Shown: one piece after another, positions 1 through 11,086 of the stretch
Layout: each line of letters begins with the position of its first letter
Numbering within the stretch: position 1 is the stretch's first letter
Assembly: GCA_019279435.1 (NCBI GenBank)
Contig: JAAALK010000079.1
Coordinates: forward strand, 107,613,198-107,677,197
Origin: Zizania palustris
Taxonomy: Eukaryota > Streptophyta > Magnoliopsida > Poales > Poaceae
Reading direction: 5' to 3'
Length of the DNA: 64,000 nt
Program-made: the position numbers and the translations under genes
The notes under the pieces: generated by a model
Database searches by the model: none
The model's input: the letters and a program-made list of their open reading frames with translations, nothing else
Told to the model about the DNA's origin: nothing

Positions 1-1242
1 CTCCCGAGTCTGGTGCTACTGATATCCCTAGATCCTCGTAGTAGAGAAGTACTCCGAGAGCGGATACTTGGCCGGAGATTTCTCCATACCGAATATTCGT
101 TGTCTTCATCATCTTCGCTGCTGCTCGGATCATCTTCAACCTTCGCAGTAGGGGGACGTCGCCAGTCGTAGGTAAAATCCAAGAAGTACCGAAGTATTCC
201 AAGACACCCCGAAGGTTGTCCATAGTCTCTGCAGCTACCTTTTCATACTTCACCTTGTCTTTGGCCAAAATATCCCTTGACGAAGATAGCTCGTCTACCA
301 AAGAAGATAGCCTGGAAGCCTCCGTAACTAATGAGGTCTTCGGACTGAGCAAGTTGTTGGCCTCTTCCATTGACTTCGCCTGCTCCTCCCGGAGCATGAC
401 CAGCTCGGCCCCCGTGGTCGCTTGCTTTGTTCGCATTCTTTCTACTCTAGCCTGAAGAGCAGGCGAAGCTCTTCGTTAACCTCTAGCACTACGAGATCAT
501 CCATAAAAAGTAGGAAAGCCTAAAAACATTTCCAAATAAGTATTTTCATTCATAAAAGATGAAAACATAAATTTTTACATATTCAGAGCCCTAAGCAAAA
601 CTAGACCTTCGGGTCTGGTGGGGCTGGCTGCTTGAAGCTTGCGACCATGCTTGCTTCTGGCGAAGTCCTTCATCAATCCAAGCCTTGATCGCTGATCGAC
701 CTTCGGCTCTCCAAGATGCTTGGAAGGCTTGCCAAGATGTGGCGACGTGTTGGGAAGGGTTTAAGAGCCGGTTGTCGTCAAAGGTAATGGGAGCCGCCCC
801 AGAGTCTGGTGCTACTGATAGCCCTAGATCCTCGTAGTAGCGAAGTACTCCAAGAGCAGATACTTGGCCGGATATTTCTCCATACCGAATACTCGTTGTC
901 TTCATCATCTTCGCTGCTGCTTGGATCATCTTCAACCTTCGCAGCAGGAGGACATCGCCAGTCGAAGGTAAAGTCCAAGAAGTACCGAAGTATTCCAAGA
1001 TACCCCGAAGGTTGTCCATGGTCTCTGTAGCTACCTTCTCGGACTTCACCTTGTCTTTGGCCAAAATATCCCTTGACGAAGACAGCTTGTCTATCAAAGA
1101 AGATAGCCTAGCAGCCTCCATAACGAAGGAGTTCTTCTGACCGAGCAAGTTGTTGGCCTCTTCCATTGACTTCGCTTGCTCCTCTCGGAGCTTGACCAGT
1201 TGGGCCCCCGTGGTCGCTTGCTCTGTTCGCATTCTTTCTACT
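1..1242. repeat. Direct duplication of about 446 bp (1-446 and 797-1242)
   Basis: The two segments align at a constant offset of 796 bases with roughly nine in ten bases identical by eye. Both encode, on the minus strand, the same coiled-coil exon of the K antisense gene. The second copy is open and runs on to a stop near 591. The first copy lies downstream of that stop and continues past the window edge. It may be a partial exon duplication by unequal exchange, or the edge of a second related element. Confidence 0.8.
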
Positions 1243-1447
1243 TCATCCCGAAGCACGATTTGTTCAGCTTCGAGCTTCCGATTAGCAGCTTCCAGACCAA
1301 GTCTGGCTTTCTTTTCTGCTGCTACCATCTCGTCCAAGCTGGAAGTTCGAATTTCGGAGCTGTCAAGACTCCCTTGGAGGGAAGTTATTTTCTCCTTAAG
1401 ACGATTGCATTCCCGCTCGTTAGAAACATCCACAGCTCGAGCCAAGA

Positions 1448-1527
1448 CTATTTGTTGTGAAGGAAAAGCAATGTGAGTAAATGATTTACAAGTTGAAACT
1501 AACTCTGTTATTGCAGATACTTCGTAC
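1448..1527 (-). other. Probable 80-nt intron in the K antisense gene
   Basis: On the minus strand the sequence reads CAG|GTACGAAG at the 5' side and AAATAG|TC at the 3' side. Removing it joins an Ala-Tyr-Gln exon end to the start of the coiled-coil exon. Element E has a 75-nt intron at the same protein position (47350-47424). Confidence 0.6.
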
Positions 1528-1967
1528 CTGGTATGCTGCCTGCTCCAAGGCTGCATCTAACTCATACCCCTCAGCTTCCCTGAGTATAGCGACCAAGTCA
1601 GTCTCCTCGACTTCACGATTAGCTTAAGCCAAAGGCTCTAGCAGAGTCCGGAGCCTGGTCCTTCGTTCTAGGAAAGGAGATAGCAGGGGGAGCATTGACA
1701 AGGTTCTTTGATCGTCTTCATTGGGTGAAGGGCCGGAGCGCAACGCCGCATCCCCGGAGACATCGGTGGATTGGCCCCCTTCCGCGGATTGGCTTCTGTC
1801 TGTGGATTCTGATGGGGTTAATCCAGAGTTCGGAGCAGGAAAAGGATCCACTTTCCCTTTACCTTTTCCGGGCCCCATTTTTATAACCTCCTCCAGAATT
1901 GATTTCAGAGATGTCGAGGTTTCAAGCGCAGTCTTCCCGGCAGGGGTCATCTCCATGGGGGTTGATC

Positions 1968-2041
1968 CTGCAAAATCAAAGGTATTATATAATGCATAAT
2001 TTTGCAGCAGATGAAGAAAAAGGTGCTATAATGAGGCTTAC
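1968..2041 (-). other. Probable 74-nt intron in the K antisense gene
   Basis: The minus strand shows a GAAG|GTAAGC donor and a TTTGATTTTGCAG acceptor, with an A/T-rich body. These are good plant splice signals. Element E carries a similar donor, GAAG|GTACGT, near 46906 at the matching place. Confidence 0.6.
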
Positions 2042-2136
2042 CTTCAAAACCCTATCAACAAACGAGTATGGGACTACATGGAGGATCGAACGCCCCTTCA
2101 AAGTCTTCGTCGGATTCAGAGTCGGGAACCGAAGGA

Positions 2137-3839
2137 TGTAGGACCGAAAGTAGCGACCAGAGGGGGGTGAATGGGCGCCTAAAAATTTCTTGCTAACTAT
2201 GATCTAATCCAAACCCCCAAACAAACTTAACCAGACAAATAATATTAGCAAAGCAAATTACTGGAATTAAATTTGTCTAGACTAAAAATGATCGGTGTAC
2301 TAATTAAAATGATATTAAAGATAAACTAAATAGAAATACTGCAGAAAAAAAACACTTAGATATATCACGAAAATTTGTATTGTAGTCTAGAACTAAAATA
2401 CTAATCAAATGAATAAAACATGGATCATCCAAAAACAGTTCAGAAATAAAACTAAAATATTGCACGTAAAAACTAGAATAAACATATTACTGCGATTAAT
2501 AAATATTACTTTTTATAAGAGAAGATTAAAAACACTTACATAAAATATGCGAGCTCTAATAATATTTTAGCAGATAGAAGTTAACCACGAAATCAATAAT
2601 CAAATTCACAGGTTAATTAAAAGTAGATGATTATCTCTCTAAAACTGATCACAAAAAGAATAGCGGATTAAAAAACTAACTTGCGTCATGAGTCGCCGCA
2701 CGCCGTGGAAAAATAGACTGCACCGGCGGCTTTTCATCGTGAGGCTCGCTGAAAGATCGCGCTAGCCGACACACAATATTCTTGCATGCGCCGGCGTGCA
2801 GCTTGCAAGTCATTGGAGCTGCAGCTACAACCCTGTTGCCGTGTGGGAGAGATAACCTGCACCTTGTACTCGCCGTGGGGTCCGCTCGCTGCCAACGCCT
2901 CAGGGAAGCCCAGATCCGGTAGGTTCTGCAACGTCTGCCATGATGGCCAGCGCAAAAACTTCTGCCAAAGAAAACAACATGCAGCTGCTAGCCTCGTTTA
3001 GCGTGCCAAGGAAATAAAAAATCAGTATGTGCAGTTTCCTTTGTGGGGACCCCGGCGGCAGAACTTGGCGGAAAAACAGAAATAGGTCTACAGCCTAGTA
3101 GCTGACCGCCGTGCGGCTCGATCTCCACGCTGGCGTGGGGCCCGTGCTTTTGAGCGTCACCGACTCCACAAGTGCACGCGCACAGGACTGCAATGCTGCC
3201 GGCAAAACACTTCTTGGACGAAGACGAATTTTTTTTGTAGATTAAAAAAACCGCACGTGGACTGTAGATTGTAGATTGATTTGAAAAACAGTCGTCTATC
3301 CACACGGGGGATAGGGGCCTATTTATAGGCGACTCCTAATACATGAATAGACTAATTTACCCCTAGGGTAAAATAAACTGACTCTAAAATAAATTCCGAA
3401 AATTACTAAAATATTCTTAGAAAAATTACATGACTCAAATAAAAATATTCTAAACTTAAAAACTAAATATTAATATCCTAAAAATGAATTAATCATAGGT
3501 TGTCAGTTTTGCGCCGAAACTGACAAAGCGTCCAACGTCTTCGCACTGGGTACCCGAATTGGGCCGACCCGACCCCGCAGCTTCCTCAGCCCAGCAATCG
3601 CTCGCCTCCCGTGTACCTGAGTCAAACCCAGTCAACAGACTAGTGGATCATCTGCCGCTCCTAGCCATGTAAGCCCGACTCCGCGGCTCCTCTGCCCGGC
3701 CGTCGCTCGCTGCCCGTGTACCTGAGTCACACGCGCCTCAGACACGGCAGGTCTTCATATCTCCCTTCCTTTGACTTCCGTTGACAGTCACTCATCACAT
3801 ATGGAATATCAAAACCATATTCTTCAACATGGTTTCTCA
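2137..3839 (-). mobile_element. Element L: solo Sirevirus LTR
   Basis: A single 1703-bp LTR in minus orientation. Read on the minus strand it begins TGAGAAACCATG and ends CGGTCCTACA. It is flanked by the perfect 5-bp duplication aagga at 2132-2136 and 3840-3844. No primer-binding site or polypurine tract adjoins it, so the internal region was lost by LTR-LTR recombination. It is the same LTR family as element C. It splits the antisense gene of K, whose reading resumes on each side. The interior is A/T-rich with a TATA-like stretch near 3329-3336. Confidence 0.9.
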
Positions 3840-3844
3840 AAGGA

Positions 3845-5364
3845 TTAACTGTTTGAACCTCTCCTGGAATAGCAGTCATCACTTCGTCCGGAATAAAAGC
3901 TTGATCAGTTGTTACTTCGACTCCGCCTTCAGCGGTAGGGGCTTCTTGGCTTGGTAGGACATTCGAAGTCCCTGCCTGACCGAGGTCTTCTTGCGCAGCC
4001 GGCATGGTCGCTACGTCACATGTAGCCGGGACTTCTACATTTGCCTTTTCTTTCTCCTTCATCCTCAGATGAATCTAAAGATGAAGTAGCGGACTTGGAA
4101 GGGGCCACGTTCTTGGGTTTATGGGCCAATTTCTTCACGGGAGTCTTGGCTGGTGCCGAGGTCCTAGCCTCAGGTTTCCTCTTCTTTGGACCGGCCTCGG
4201 AAGTAATCTAGTCTGTAAGAGAAGGGGCGACGACTCCGAGTACGCTCCATACCCAGTTGAATTGCTCCCAACTCCCTACCAGTTTCACCGTCCATTCTTT
4301 TTCAACGGGGGTAGGAGCTCTGAGGACCTTTTCCGAAGCCCGTATGACTTGCTCCGAAGTAAATGAAGCTTGTGGAGATGAAAGATAAGTTTTTATCTGT
4401 TATATCATTTTTTATGAAATTATCATACATGAAACATTTTGTAGTTTTCGAAGTTACGTGCCGAGCTCAAACTCGGAGAAATTTTTCGGAGTCCACCCTC
4501 TAGATCCTCTTCAAAGCTAACGGGACAGTTGGCCATTAGAGGCAGAATCTGGAGCCCGATGAACTCCTCCGCTAAGTCACACATGCTCATGCGGTGACTT
4601 ATCCTTTGTAGCAGATTGAGACGAGCTTCGAGCTAACTGGGGTCTGGATGAACTTCGACTTCCGTTTGAAAGTGTATATCATGCAGAGGCCCGGCCAAAC
4701 TGCTATCTACTCCCACTTCAGCGTAGAACCACTGAATAATCCAATCCGTGTACCATCTGGTGTTGATGGCCTTCGCTGGAAATCACATTTGGTACTCGTC
4801 TCAGAGTCTAAAGTTAATATTGTTGAAGGCAACTACGATCTTCTCTCCTCTGGAGCCTCAGTAAGTCTTCGGCTGGCAAGTGGCTTTGTGAAGTGCTGCG
4901 AATATTTCTGCTCTCCCTTCGCAGCCTTCGGCTCGCAGCGCCCACTCGAAGATAGCGAGGCGCGCTATCGCATTCGGAGAAAGTTGAGGAAGAGTGGCGT
5001 TGAAAAGCTCCAATACCTCCGATAAGAAGTTCACCGCCAGAAGCCCTAACCATGCCTCGAAGAAAGCTTCGAAAACAACTACTTCTCCAGGCCGAGGCGA
5101 AGGGATGGCCTCCTGCCCGGGCTCGCGGATCCTAAATCTAGGGCTAATCTTCCCTGCAACTGCTGCTGCAATCATCTTCCTCTTGCAGGTTGATGGCCCC
5201 AGCATATAGTATTGGTCTGAGTACTTGGAGGAAGCCGGGAGAAGATCGTGGGGGCCGGCTTGTGGGGGATTCCCCGCAGGTGCTTCCGCTGCTACCGCCG
5301 CCATGGCTTGCTGCCTGGCCAAGGTCGAGGCTGTCCTGGGAGCATTGAAGCTCGTCTTCGCCAT
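3845..5364 (-). pseudogene. K antisense gene, 5' part: Transposase_28 domain and basic linker
   Basis: The start is the ATG at 5364, about 100 bases downstream of a TATA box. The first about 165 residues match the plant 'putative gypsy type transposon' (Transposase_28) N-terminal region. They include an FFEAWLGL-like stretch, a run resembling LPQLSPNAIARLAIFEWA and a GCEGRAEIF motif near the end. A stop follows at about 4858. The same reading, with further stops, continues through the family's Arg-Trp-Tyr segment to a basic patch (PKKRKPE) near 4170-4200 and an acidic tail up to L. The protein function is unknown; the basic patch could be a nuclear signal (inference). Parallel copies occur in M, E and G. 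This copy is a pseudogene. Confidence 0.75.
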
Positions 5365-5460
5365 CGTACGGAACAAGGAGTTTGGACTAACGTTCTGGAG
5401 GCTAAATGGGAGATTGCGCGAGAACAGTGAGAAAAGTATCTCGGATGCCTTCCACTCCTC

Positions 5461-5468
5461 TATTTATA
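5461..5468 (-). promoter_or_regulatory. TATA box of the K antisense gene
   Basis: TATAAATA on the minus strand, about 100 bases upstream of the ATG at 5364. The equivalent spacing is 110-155 bases in M, E and G. Confidence 0.6.
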
Positions 5469-5785
5469 GTCTGAACACACAATTTTTTACCGTTCATACT
5501 TGGCATTCCATCTTCTGGACCGTTACTATTTACGAAATTAAAGCAACGTTATAGCTTATTCCGAAAGGAAAAAGACAACGGCTATTTTTCTGAGTATAAC
5601 AGTCTTTTCAACTTCGAAGAAATTGATTTCGGAGCTGCTCGAATGAGACCTTCTCTTCGAAGTTGACTCGAAGTTCTAAATTTTTGAATATTTCGAAGGT
5701 TGATAAATTTTATTAACCCCTGCGCATGATTATTTTTCTTGTGTATACTGCTCTCCTAACCTTATAGATCACTCGGAGAAGCGTA

Positions 5786-5798
5786 TTTGAGGGGCTAT
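5786..5798 (+). other. Polypurine tract of element K
   Basis: The sequence tttgaggggctat lies directly before the LTR start TGTTGGGGG. The core GAGGGGCTA recurs next to the LTRs of M, E and G. It would prime plus-strand DNA synthesis. Confidence 0.65.
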
Positions 5799-6292
5799 TG
5801 TTGGGGGAAAATACTTCATCCTCAGGGTGTCTACAGCAATAAGACAAAGCCAATCTATTAAACCGAAGTTCCAGTATTAACTTTGGTTTATTACGTGATC
5901 AAGCTCGAAGAATCCATGCAGACTTCTGTTCGGAGTATGACTTCGAAGGTTGAATCTTCAGAGAGCTTATCTGCCAGCGAGGATGGAAGACTTATCTTCT
6001 TTCTCATTAAATTAGTCTTTTACCATTTTAACCCTATTAGGGGTACTGAATAGTTTCCACAATGTCGGTTGTAATTGAGGGGTAAAAAGGTCTTTTCCTT
6101 AAGATTTTTACCTATAAATATCTCCCTTCTCACCCTGTAATGAGGATTGAATACTCAGTTATTCAATGCACAACTTTGAACTGCTTCGAGCTATTATCCA
6201 ATTCAGAGGCTTGAAATAGTTCACTTCACAAACACTTCGTTTGTTAGTTCTTAATCTCCGAAAACCTGTTAGCGTAATCTTTTACGCCAATA
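5799..6292 (+). repeat. 3' LTR of element K
   Basis: Starts TGTTGGGGGAAAATA and ends ttacgccaata, where the expected terminal CA appears as TA. At 494 bp it equals the LTR of element I. It contains a promoter-like tacctataaatat near 6110-6122. The sequence after it is the interior of LTR O, which supports insertion of K into O. Confidence 0.8.
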
Positions 6293-7710
6293 GTGCTTAA
6301 AGGCAGATTAAAGTCATTCACATAATAAATAGCATCTCCACAAAAATTTCACCAAATCATAGGTAATCCATCAAGCACATAAAAATACCCATTGCTCACA
6401 GACATTTCATCCATCACAAGGTCAACAAGTATCTAATCAAAAATAACCGGTAAAACTAAGACCTAATGAGAATAGCACAACATTTAATTTGACAAAAATA
6501 ATTGCAGGAAATTAAATGTGCTAGGAATTAATTCATCTATTCCAGAATATTCAAAACTAAAAAATTGTGCACGAAAATCGAGAAATTACTGTGCAATTTT
6601 TGTCTCCTGTTCTTTTGGTTGAACACCTCTAGTACATCAGGCGCTGCTTCTGCAACTCGAGCAGCCACACTGCTTCATCGCCATGTCCCAGCACAGTCCA
6701 CCCAGTGCCAGTGCCTCCACCGCCCAAGCAGCTTCTGCCACGCGCCAAGCCACGCGCCTTGATAGCTCCGCCGCTCAGCGCCGCCTCCCACGCACGTGAG
6801 TGACCAGCACTGCGCCACACGCGAGAAGTCGAAGCACTACCGTTGCTTGAATTCGAAAAACCAGGGAACCAGCCACCGGTTCTTCAGAGAAGGAAAAAGC
6901 CGATTAAAACAGGACTCTTCTTCTTGTGCTAGAAAACATAGGGCGGAAGAAAAAAACAACTGCTGCTTCCACCCAAAAATTTCTTGGTGGCGAGGCAAAC
7001 CAGAAGAACAAGAGATGATTAATATGGACAAGGGTAAGGTGAACTCTCATTTTTAATTGGAATGAGTTAGAAACCCTAGGGGGGATTGAGGCCCTATTTA
7101 TAGGCAGCCCAATAAATTAGGAAAAACCCAATTTACCCTTAGGGTTTTTTTACAAACGATGAAATAAAATAGAAAAGACTGAAAAACCCTTATGATTTTT
7201 ACAGACTCAACTAATACAGACTGTGGGCCTAAAAGGCAAAATAGTTAAATCCTATCTAAAGGTAACTTGTCTTGATGCGGAGCTTTCGTAGCAGCTACGA
7301 CTTAAGTTCTGGATGGTCGGATCCCCGATGGGTGGACTTGCATGGTTGCATCGGTTTTATGCTGAAACGGACAAAGCATCTGCAGTCTTCGCACCGGGTA
7401 CTCGGATTGGGCCGGCCCGATTCCGCAGCTCCCTCGGCCCGGCAATCGCTCGACGCCCGTTTACCTAGGTCAAACCTGGTCAACAGACCAGTAGATCCCC
7501 TGTTGCTCCTGGCCCATGTACCCGGATTGGGCAGACCTGACTCTACATCCCCTCTACCCGGCAGTCACTCTCCACCCATGTACCTGAGTCACACGCAACC
7601 CAAGACATGACAGGTCTTGTCTCCTCTTCATATCTCTCTGTTGACTTCCGTTGACAATCACTCATCACTTCTGGAGCCATGAGGCCCATGATCTTCAACA
7701 TGGCTCCTCA
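6293..7710 (-). repeat. Element O: Sirevirus LTR, cut by the insertion of K
   Basis: Minus orientation. The LTR start TGAGGAGCCATG is at 7710, and the homology to the LTRs of B and D runs down to 6293, about 190 bp short of the expected end. The missing end should lie left of K, outside the window. No polypurine tract adjoins 7710, so that edge is an outer boundary and the sequence beyond it (N gag) is the target. Whether O is a solo LTR or the 5' LTR of a longer element cannot be seen. It carries the family's TATA signal (cctatttatagg, near 7090-7102). Confidence 0.8.
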
Positions 7711-8236
7711 CCATGGACTCCTCAATGCTGGATATATTTACTTCTCATATGCTATGATCAAGAGCATAGAGAAGCTTGATAGCCCTATCATGGTCATTGT
7801 AAGCAAGTGTCATGTTGGACCGCAAGTTATTCACTATCGCGTCAAAGCGAGAAAACATGGCTTCTATAGATTCACCAGGCGCTTGAACAAACAACTGATA
7901 CTGTTGATTGTATGTGCTCTCGCGCCTAGCCTTAATCTGTGTAGAGCCCTCATGGAAAACAGTGAGTGTTGTCGAAATCTCCCTAGCTGTCCTTAGGTGT
8001 TGAACCCTATCAAACTCACTACGACTCAAACCAATGAACAATATGTTTCTATATTTTGAGTTGGAATTATACTGATCTTTTTCTGTTTGAGTGGTGCGGG
8101 TTTTAGGGATGTAGTATTGTGATTCCACAATCTCCCAAATTGCATTTCCTTGGCTTAGCAAGTAAGCCTCCATGCGCACCTTCCAGTATGAAAAATCAGT
8201 CCCATCGAACAGAGGTATTTTACTAACTCTATCCAT
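7711..8236 (-). pseudogene. Element N gag fragment (copia UBN2-type Gag)
   Basis: Minus-strand reading from the ATG at 8236. It shows the typical copia Gag N-terminus: an FDGTDFSYWKVRMEAYL-type segment, then the capsid-like UBN2 helices with a LRTAREI motif and an APGESIEAMFSRF motif near residue 130. An in-frame stop falls at about 7745, where relatives have Trp; homology continues to 7711 and ends at element O. The zinc knuckle and the rest of Gag are absent. It is clearly diverged from the Gag of B, C, D and P, so N is a separate family. Confidence 0.75.
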
Positions 8237-8289
8237 GTCACGCCAAAAGATCACAAAACCGGTTAAGGTCAACTGGTGATCTTAACCCA

Positions 8290-8300
8290 CTCTGATACCA
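8290..8300 (-). other. Primer-binding site of element N
   Basis: The minus strand reads TGGTATCAGAG three bases after the LTR end. It is complementary to the 3' end of initiator methionine tRNA and would prime minus-strand synthesis. Confidence 0.8.
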
Positions 8301-8302
8301 AT

Positions 8303-9199
8303 TGTTGGACCGAAAAGGGTGACCAGAGGGGGGTGAATTGGAGCTTTTAAATTTCAGGCTAAAGTGGCCTTCTGTTTTCAAAACAGTCTCCTGCGGAGGT
8401 CTGGTTCGGAGGTACTTTACAGCTCCGAACCTAGGCTTCGCAGAGAGTAAAAGTTCGAAGTCAAGAAGACTTTGCTCTCACCAACAAAACCAAAAACACA
8501 CTTCTGCAAGGAAAGTGCAGGCTCCGCAAAAAAGGTGCCTTTGAGCAGGCTCGCACTACCTACTTCGCAGGAGTAAGTTTCCCTCTGAGGGCTTTGATCA
8601 GATACTCCACACTAGAAACTAGTACTAAGCTTTGTATACCGAAGGCATGAAAACAGAGAGAACAGACTGCGCTGAGGACTTCGATAGAGGAAGAAAAACA
8701 GGCTTCGACCTCAGCTTCGCCCAGTGCTTCGCTAGTAATAGAGAGGACTTACCTCTAGTTTACACAGAGCGGACTCACACTGAGAGATACACACACATCG
8801 CACTACACTTCTCTAGAAAAGAAATAGAGAAAAAACTTTGGCTTGAACAAAACGAAGTGGAGCATAGAGAAATCAACACAAGCAGTGCAAAACAGGAATA
8901 CAAGTTCAAGCATAAAATGAAGAACGGAATGAAAATTTCATTGCATGAATAGGGAACAAAAAAGACTCACTGGACTGAGTACATAGGTGTGACGGCTAGC
9001 TCTAGAGTGCTAAAATGGCTGCTCAAAGTGTTGCCTAGACCTAGCCAGCCTTCAATATTTATAGGCACTATTCAGCCCTATGAATAGACTACTCTACCCC
9101 TAGGGTTTACACTGTTTTTGTCTCAACAAGACAAGGGGGTACATATGGTAGTCTACTTTTTTGGAGACTTCTTTTGTCAGCTTCATAGAGGAAACAACA
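8303..9199 (-). repeat. 5' LTR of element N
   Basis: An 897-bp LTR with TGTTG/CAACA termini. Its inner end is next to the primer site, and its outer end abuts the interrupted antisense gene of M. The inner end shares the ggaccgaaa and gaccagaggggggtgaat signature with the other Sirevirus LTRs here. The body is rich in cttcg/cgaag words and has a TATA-like stretch (tatttatagg) at 9056-9065. The outer boundary was chosen from the inverted termini and may be off by a few bases. Confidence 0.7.
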
Positions 9200-9204
9200 T
9201 CATC

Positions 9205-9865
9205 TTTTGAAGCCAGAACTGAGCCATACGCGGACGTAGAACCACCGGTTCACCCACTTGGAATACCATCTTTCATTGATGGCCTTCGCTGGGAAGGAGT
9301 CCGCGTATTTCCTCCGGAGCTGGAAATTGATGCTCCTGAAGGCCAGTATCTGGCCTCCCTTCTTCTTCGGCTGGCAGAGAGCTTCGTGCATCTGCGCGAA
9401 GACCTCCGCCCTCCCTTCGCAGCCTTCGGTGTGCATGGCCCACTCAAAAATGGCGAGGCGGGCCACGGCGTTGGGGGACAGCTGCGGAAGCTCCAGATGG
9501 AACGCATCTAGCACCCCGGCGAGGAGCTCCGAAGCAGGGAACCCCAGCCCCGCGTCGAAAAAAGTTTCGAAGACGACAACCTCGCCTTCTCGCGGCTGCG
9601 GGGTCGTCTCTCGACCTGGCCTCATCACCGGCGTCTCAGGACCAAGGCGGGCCCTGGCTGCTTGCTCGATCGACGCATCCGTGCACGCAGACGGGCCGAG
9701 CTCCAGGGTCTGCTCCCGGAACCGCTTTGAGGCAGGGCGGAGCTCGCGCGAGCTACGCATCTCTGACGGGCCCGGTGCCGTCGCCGCCGCCGCCACTGCC
9801 GCCTCCATCTGGCACTGCAAGAAGCGCGGGTCCATCGCCATGGTTGGAGTAGCGCTCCTCACCAT
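9205..9865 (-). pseudogene. M antisense gene: Transposase_28 domain, cut by N
   Basis: The ATG at 9865 opens a frame of about 215 residues. It has an Ala-rich N-terminus, a GEVVVFETFFDAGLGFP stretch near residue 92, LPQLSPNAVARLAIFEWAM near 130, GCEGRAEVF, then a segment ending RWYSKWVNRWFYVRV. That is the best-preserved Transposase_28 N-terminal domain in the window. Homology stops at 9205, where element N begins. The gene lies head-to-head with its element's 3' LTR at 10451. Function unknown. The segment is open, but the gene is truncated. Confidence 0.8.
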
Positions 9866-10450
9866 CGTGAAAGGAGGCGAGAGAAGGGTTGGCGCTCAGG
9901 GAGCAAGACGGGTGCTGTCTGGGGCGACTAGAGTGGGCGTGGCAAAGTGAAGGAGGGAGAGAAGGCCGTGCGACGGGAGTATTTAAGCATAAGGCCGTCG
10001 GTTCCTTTCCCGTCCGTTCAGCGTGTGAACGCGGCGGTTGCATGGTACCCGCATTTAAGGCCGAACCGGCGCATGTGGGCGCGGCGGCTCCCTGACGGTT
10101 CGCCTCCCCAACGCCGTTTACACACACCCGGCATTAACTGCTCCAGGAGGCGTTTGGCCGCCTCCTCGGGGCCAGAACCCCACAGTCAAAGGTGCGCAGG
10201 TACCCAGCAGGCCTGGTCAAACTCCTCTCAACCCGCCGGGAGGAGGGTTCGAAGCGGCCCCCAGCCTCCGGGTCCGATCGCGCCTGCCCGCTTCGAAGCT
10301 CCTCCGCGATGCTCGAAGGGGGGCCACGCCACTGCTAGATCCAGCACCCCAATGTAAGTTACGTTCCTCATGAAAGTTGTCGGAATTATCATGTGCGCTT
10401 CCACCCTCTCTTAACGCAGGGCTCTCGAGAGGAAAGAAGTGAGGGGCTAA
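9866..10450 (-). promoter_or_regulatory. Upstream region of the M antisense gene, up to the polypurine tract
   Basis: No coding signal is seen in this G/C-rich stretch. On the minus strand a TTAAATAC element at 9979-9986 lies about 115 bases before the ATG and is the best TATA candidate. The end at 10441-10450 (gaggggctaa) is the element's polypurine tract on the plus strand. Confidence 0.5.
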
Positions 10451-11086
10451 TGTTGGGGGAGATAATCCCGACGGCTAAAGGGGGCCCACCACAAGGGTGT
10501 CCGAAGCCTGGCGCCGGAGGGGCCAGGACCTACGGGTGATGATGCCGGAGGCCACCCTCCGGGAGAAGGACGCCGGAGGCCACCCTCCGGGAAAAGGACG
10601 CTGGAGGCCACCCTCTGGGAGAAGGATGCTGGAGGCCGCCCTTCGGGAGAAGGATGCCGGAGGCCACCCTCCAGGAGAAGGATGCCGGAGGCCACCCTCG
10701 GGGAGAAGATTGCCGGGGGCCACCCCTCGGCCCTCGGTAGCAAATCCGGAGGGAGTGTTGGCGGGAAAAGGACTGGACAAATATAAGGAGAGACAGGATC
10801 GCGATCCTCTGAGCCGTGTTGGGCGGCGCAGGCAGTGTCCGACACGGCTGATACGCTGTCAGAGTCGAATCTTCTTGTCTGTACTGTGTATAGTCCGTTT
10901 TGTCTGTACTACCGACCAGCGTCTGGCCATGTAGCCATTGGCGGTCCAGAGGCGCTTGGTCCTCTGGACGGGGCGCCTTATAAATACCCCTCAACTGTAG
11001 TTGTAAGACACAGGCTGAAGGAGCATTGAATACACTACTCTCGTTTCCACTAAGAAAACCTGCTGGTCCGATCCGTCGTTCCAACA
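10451..11086 (+). repeat. 3' LTR of element M
   Basis: A 636-bp LTR from TGTTGGGGGAGATAATC to TTCCAACA. It contains a 28-bp tandem array (10544 to about 10730) and a TATA-like cttataaatacc at 10977-10988. It is homologous to the truncated LTR of element E (14327-14727), which is in the opposite orientation and lacks the array. Confidence 0.85.
10544..10730 (+). repeat. 28-bp minisatellite inside LTR M
   Basis: About 6.7 tandem copies of a 28-bp unit beginning gccggaggccaccctcc, with exact 28-base spacing at 10544, 10684 and 10712. It lies about 250 bp upstream of the LTR's TATA-like site. Apparent Pro/Ser-rich frames here are products of the repeat. Confidence 0.9.

Larger units (their letters stand above)
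591..2136 (-). pseudogene. K antisense gene, 3' part: coiled-coil region of a Transposase_28-type protein
   Basis: Continues the minus-strand gene that starts at 5364, resuming after solo LTR L. The segment next to L encodes an acidic stretch. Then come an intron (1968-2041), a Pro/Ser/Gly-rich exon, a second intron (1448-1527) and a long heptad-rich exon ending near 591. That exon is rich in Glu, Lys, Leu and Ala and predicts a coiled coil of about 150 residues, followed by a C-terminal part with Trp and Tyr. A continuous frame across the second intron also exists, so the intron is inferred from splice-site sequence and from the equivalent intron in element E. Family knowledge: this is the C-terminal half of plant 'putative gypsy type transposon' proteins, whose function is unknown. 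The copy is broken by L and by stops upstream. Confidence 0.65.
1..6292 (+). mobile_element. Element K: 3' portion of a Tat-lineage Ty3/gypsy retrotransposon
   Basis: This is the right-hand end of a plus-oriented element whose gag-pol would lie left of the window. From left to right it shows a minus-strand antisense gene (interrupted by solo LTR L), a purine-rich tract at 5786-5798 and one LTR at 5799-6292. The layout, with an antisense gene lying next to the polypurine tract and 3' LTR, is known from the Grande/Retand branch of the Tat lineage. The LTR is of the same family and length as that of element I at 63329-63822. The right edge abuts the interior of Sirevirus LTR O, so K is read as inserted into O. 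Its 5' end and left target duplication are outside the window. The lineage call rests on architecture and on comparison with F, not on K's own pol. Confidence 0.75.
9205..11086 (+). mobile_element. Element M: 3' portion of a Tat-lineage element
   Basis: Visible parts are the 5' half of an antisense gene, its upstream region, the polypurine tract gaggggctaa (10441-10450) and one complete 3' LTR. The LTR ends at 11086, and the following ttccc continues directly into Sirevirus gag P, so M inserted into P. The left part of M is replaced by N and lies outside the window. Confidence 0.75.

Noticed and set aside
8338..8952. Plus-strand frames in 8338-8952 as a small gene
   Set aside because: The stretch is the body of LTR N; the frames show no domain and no start context.
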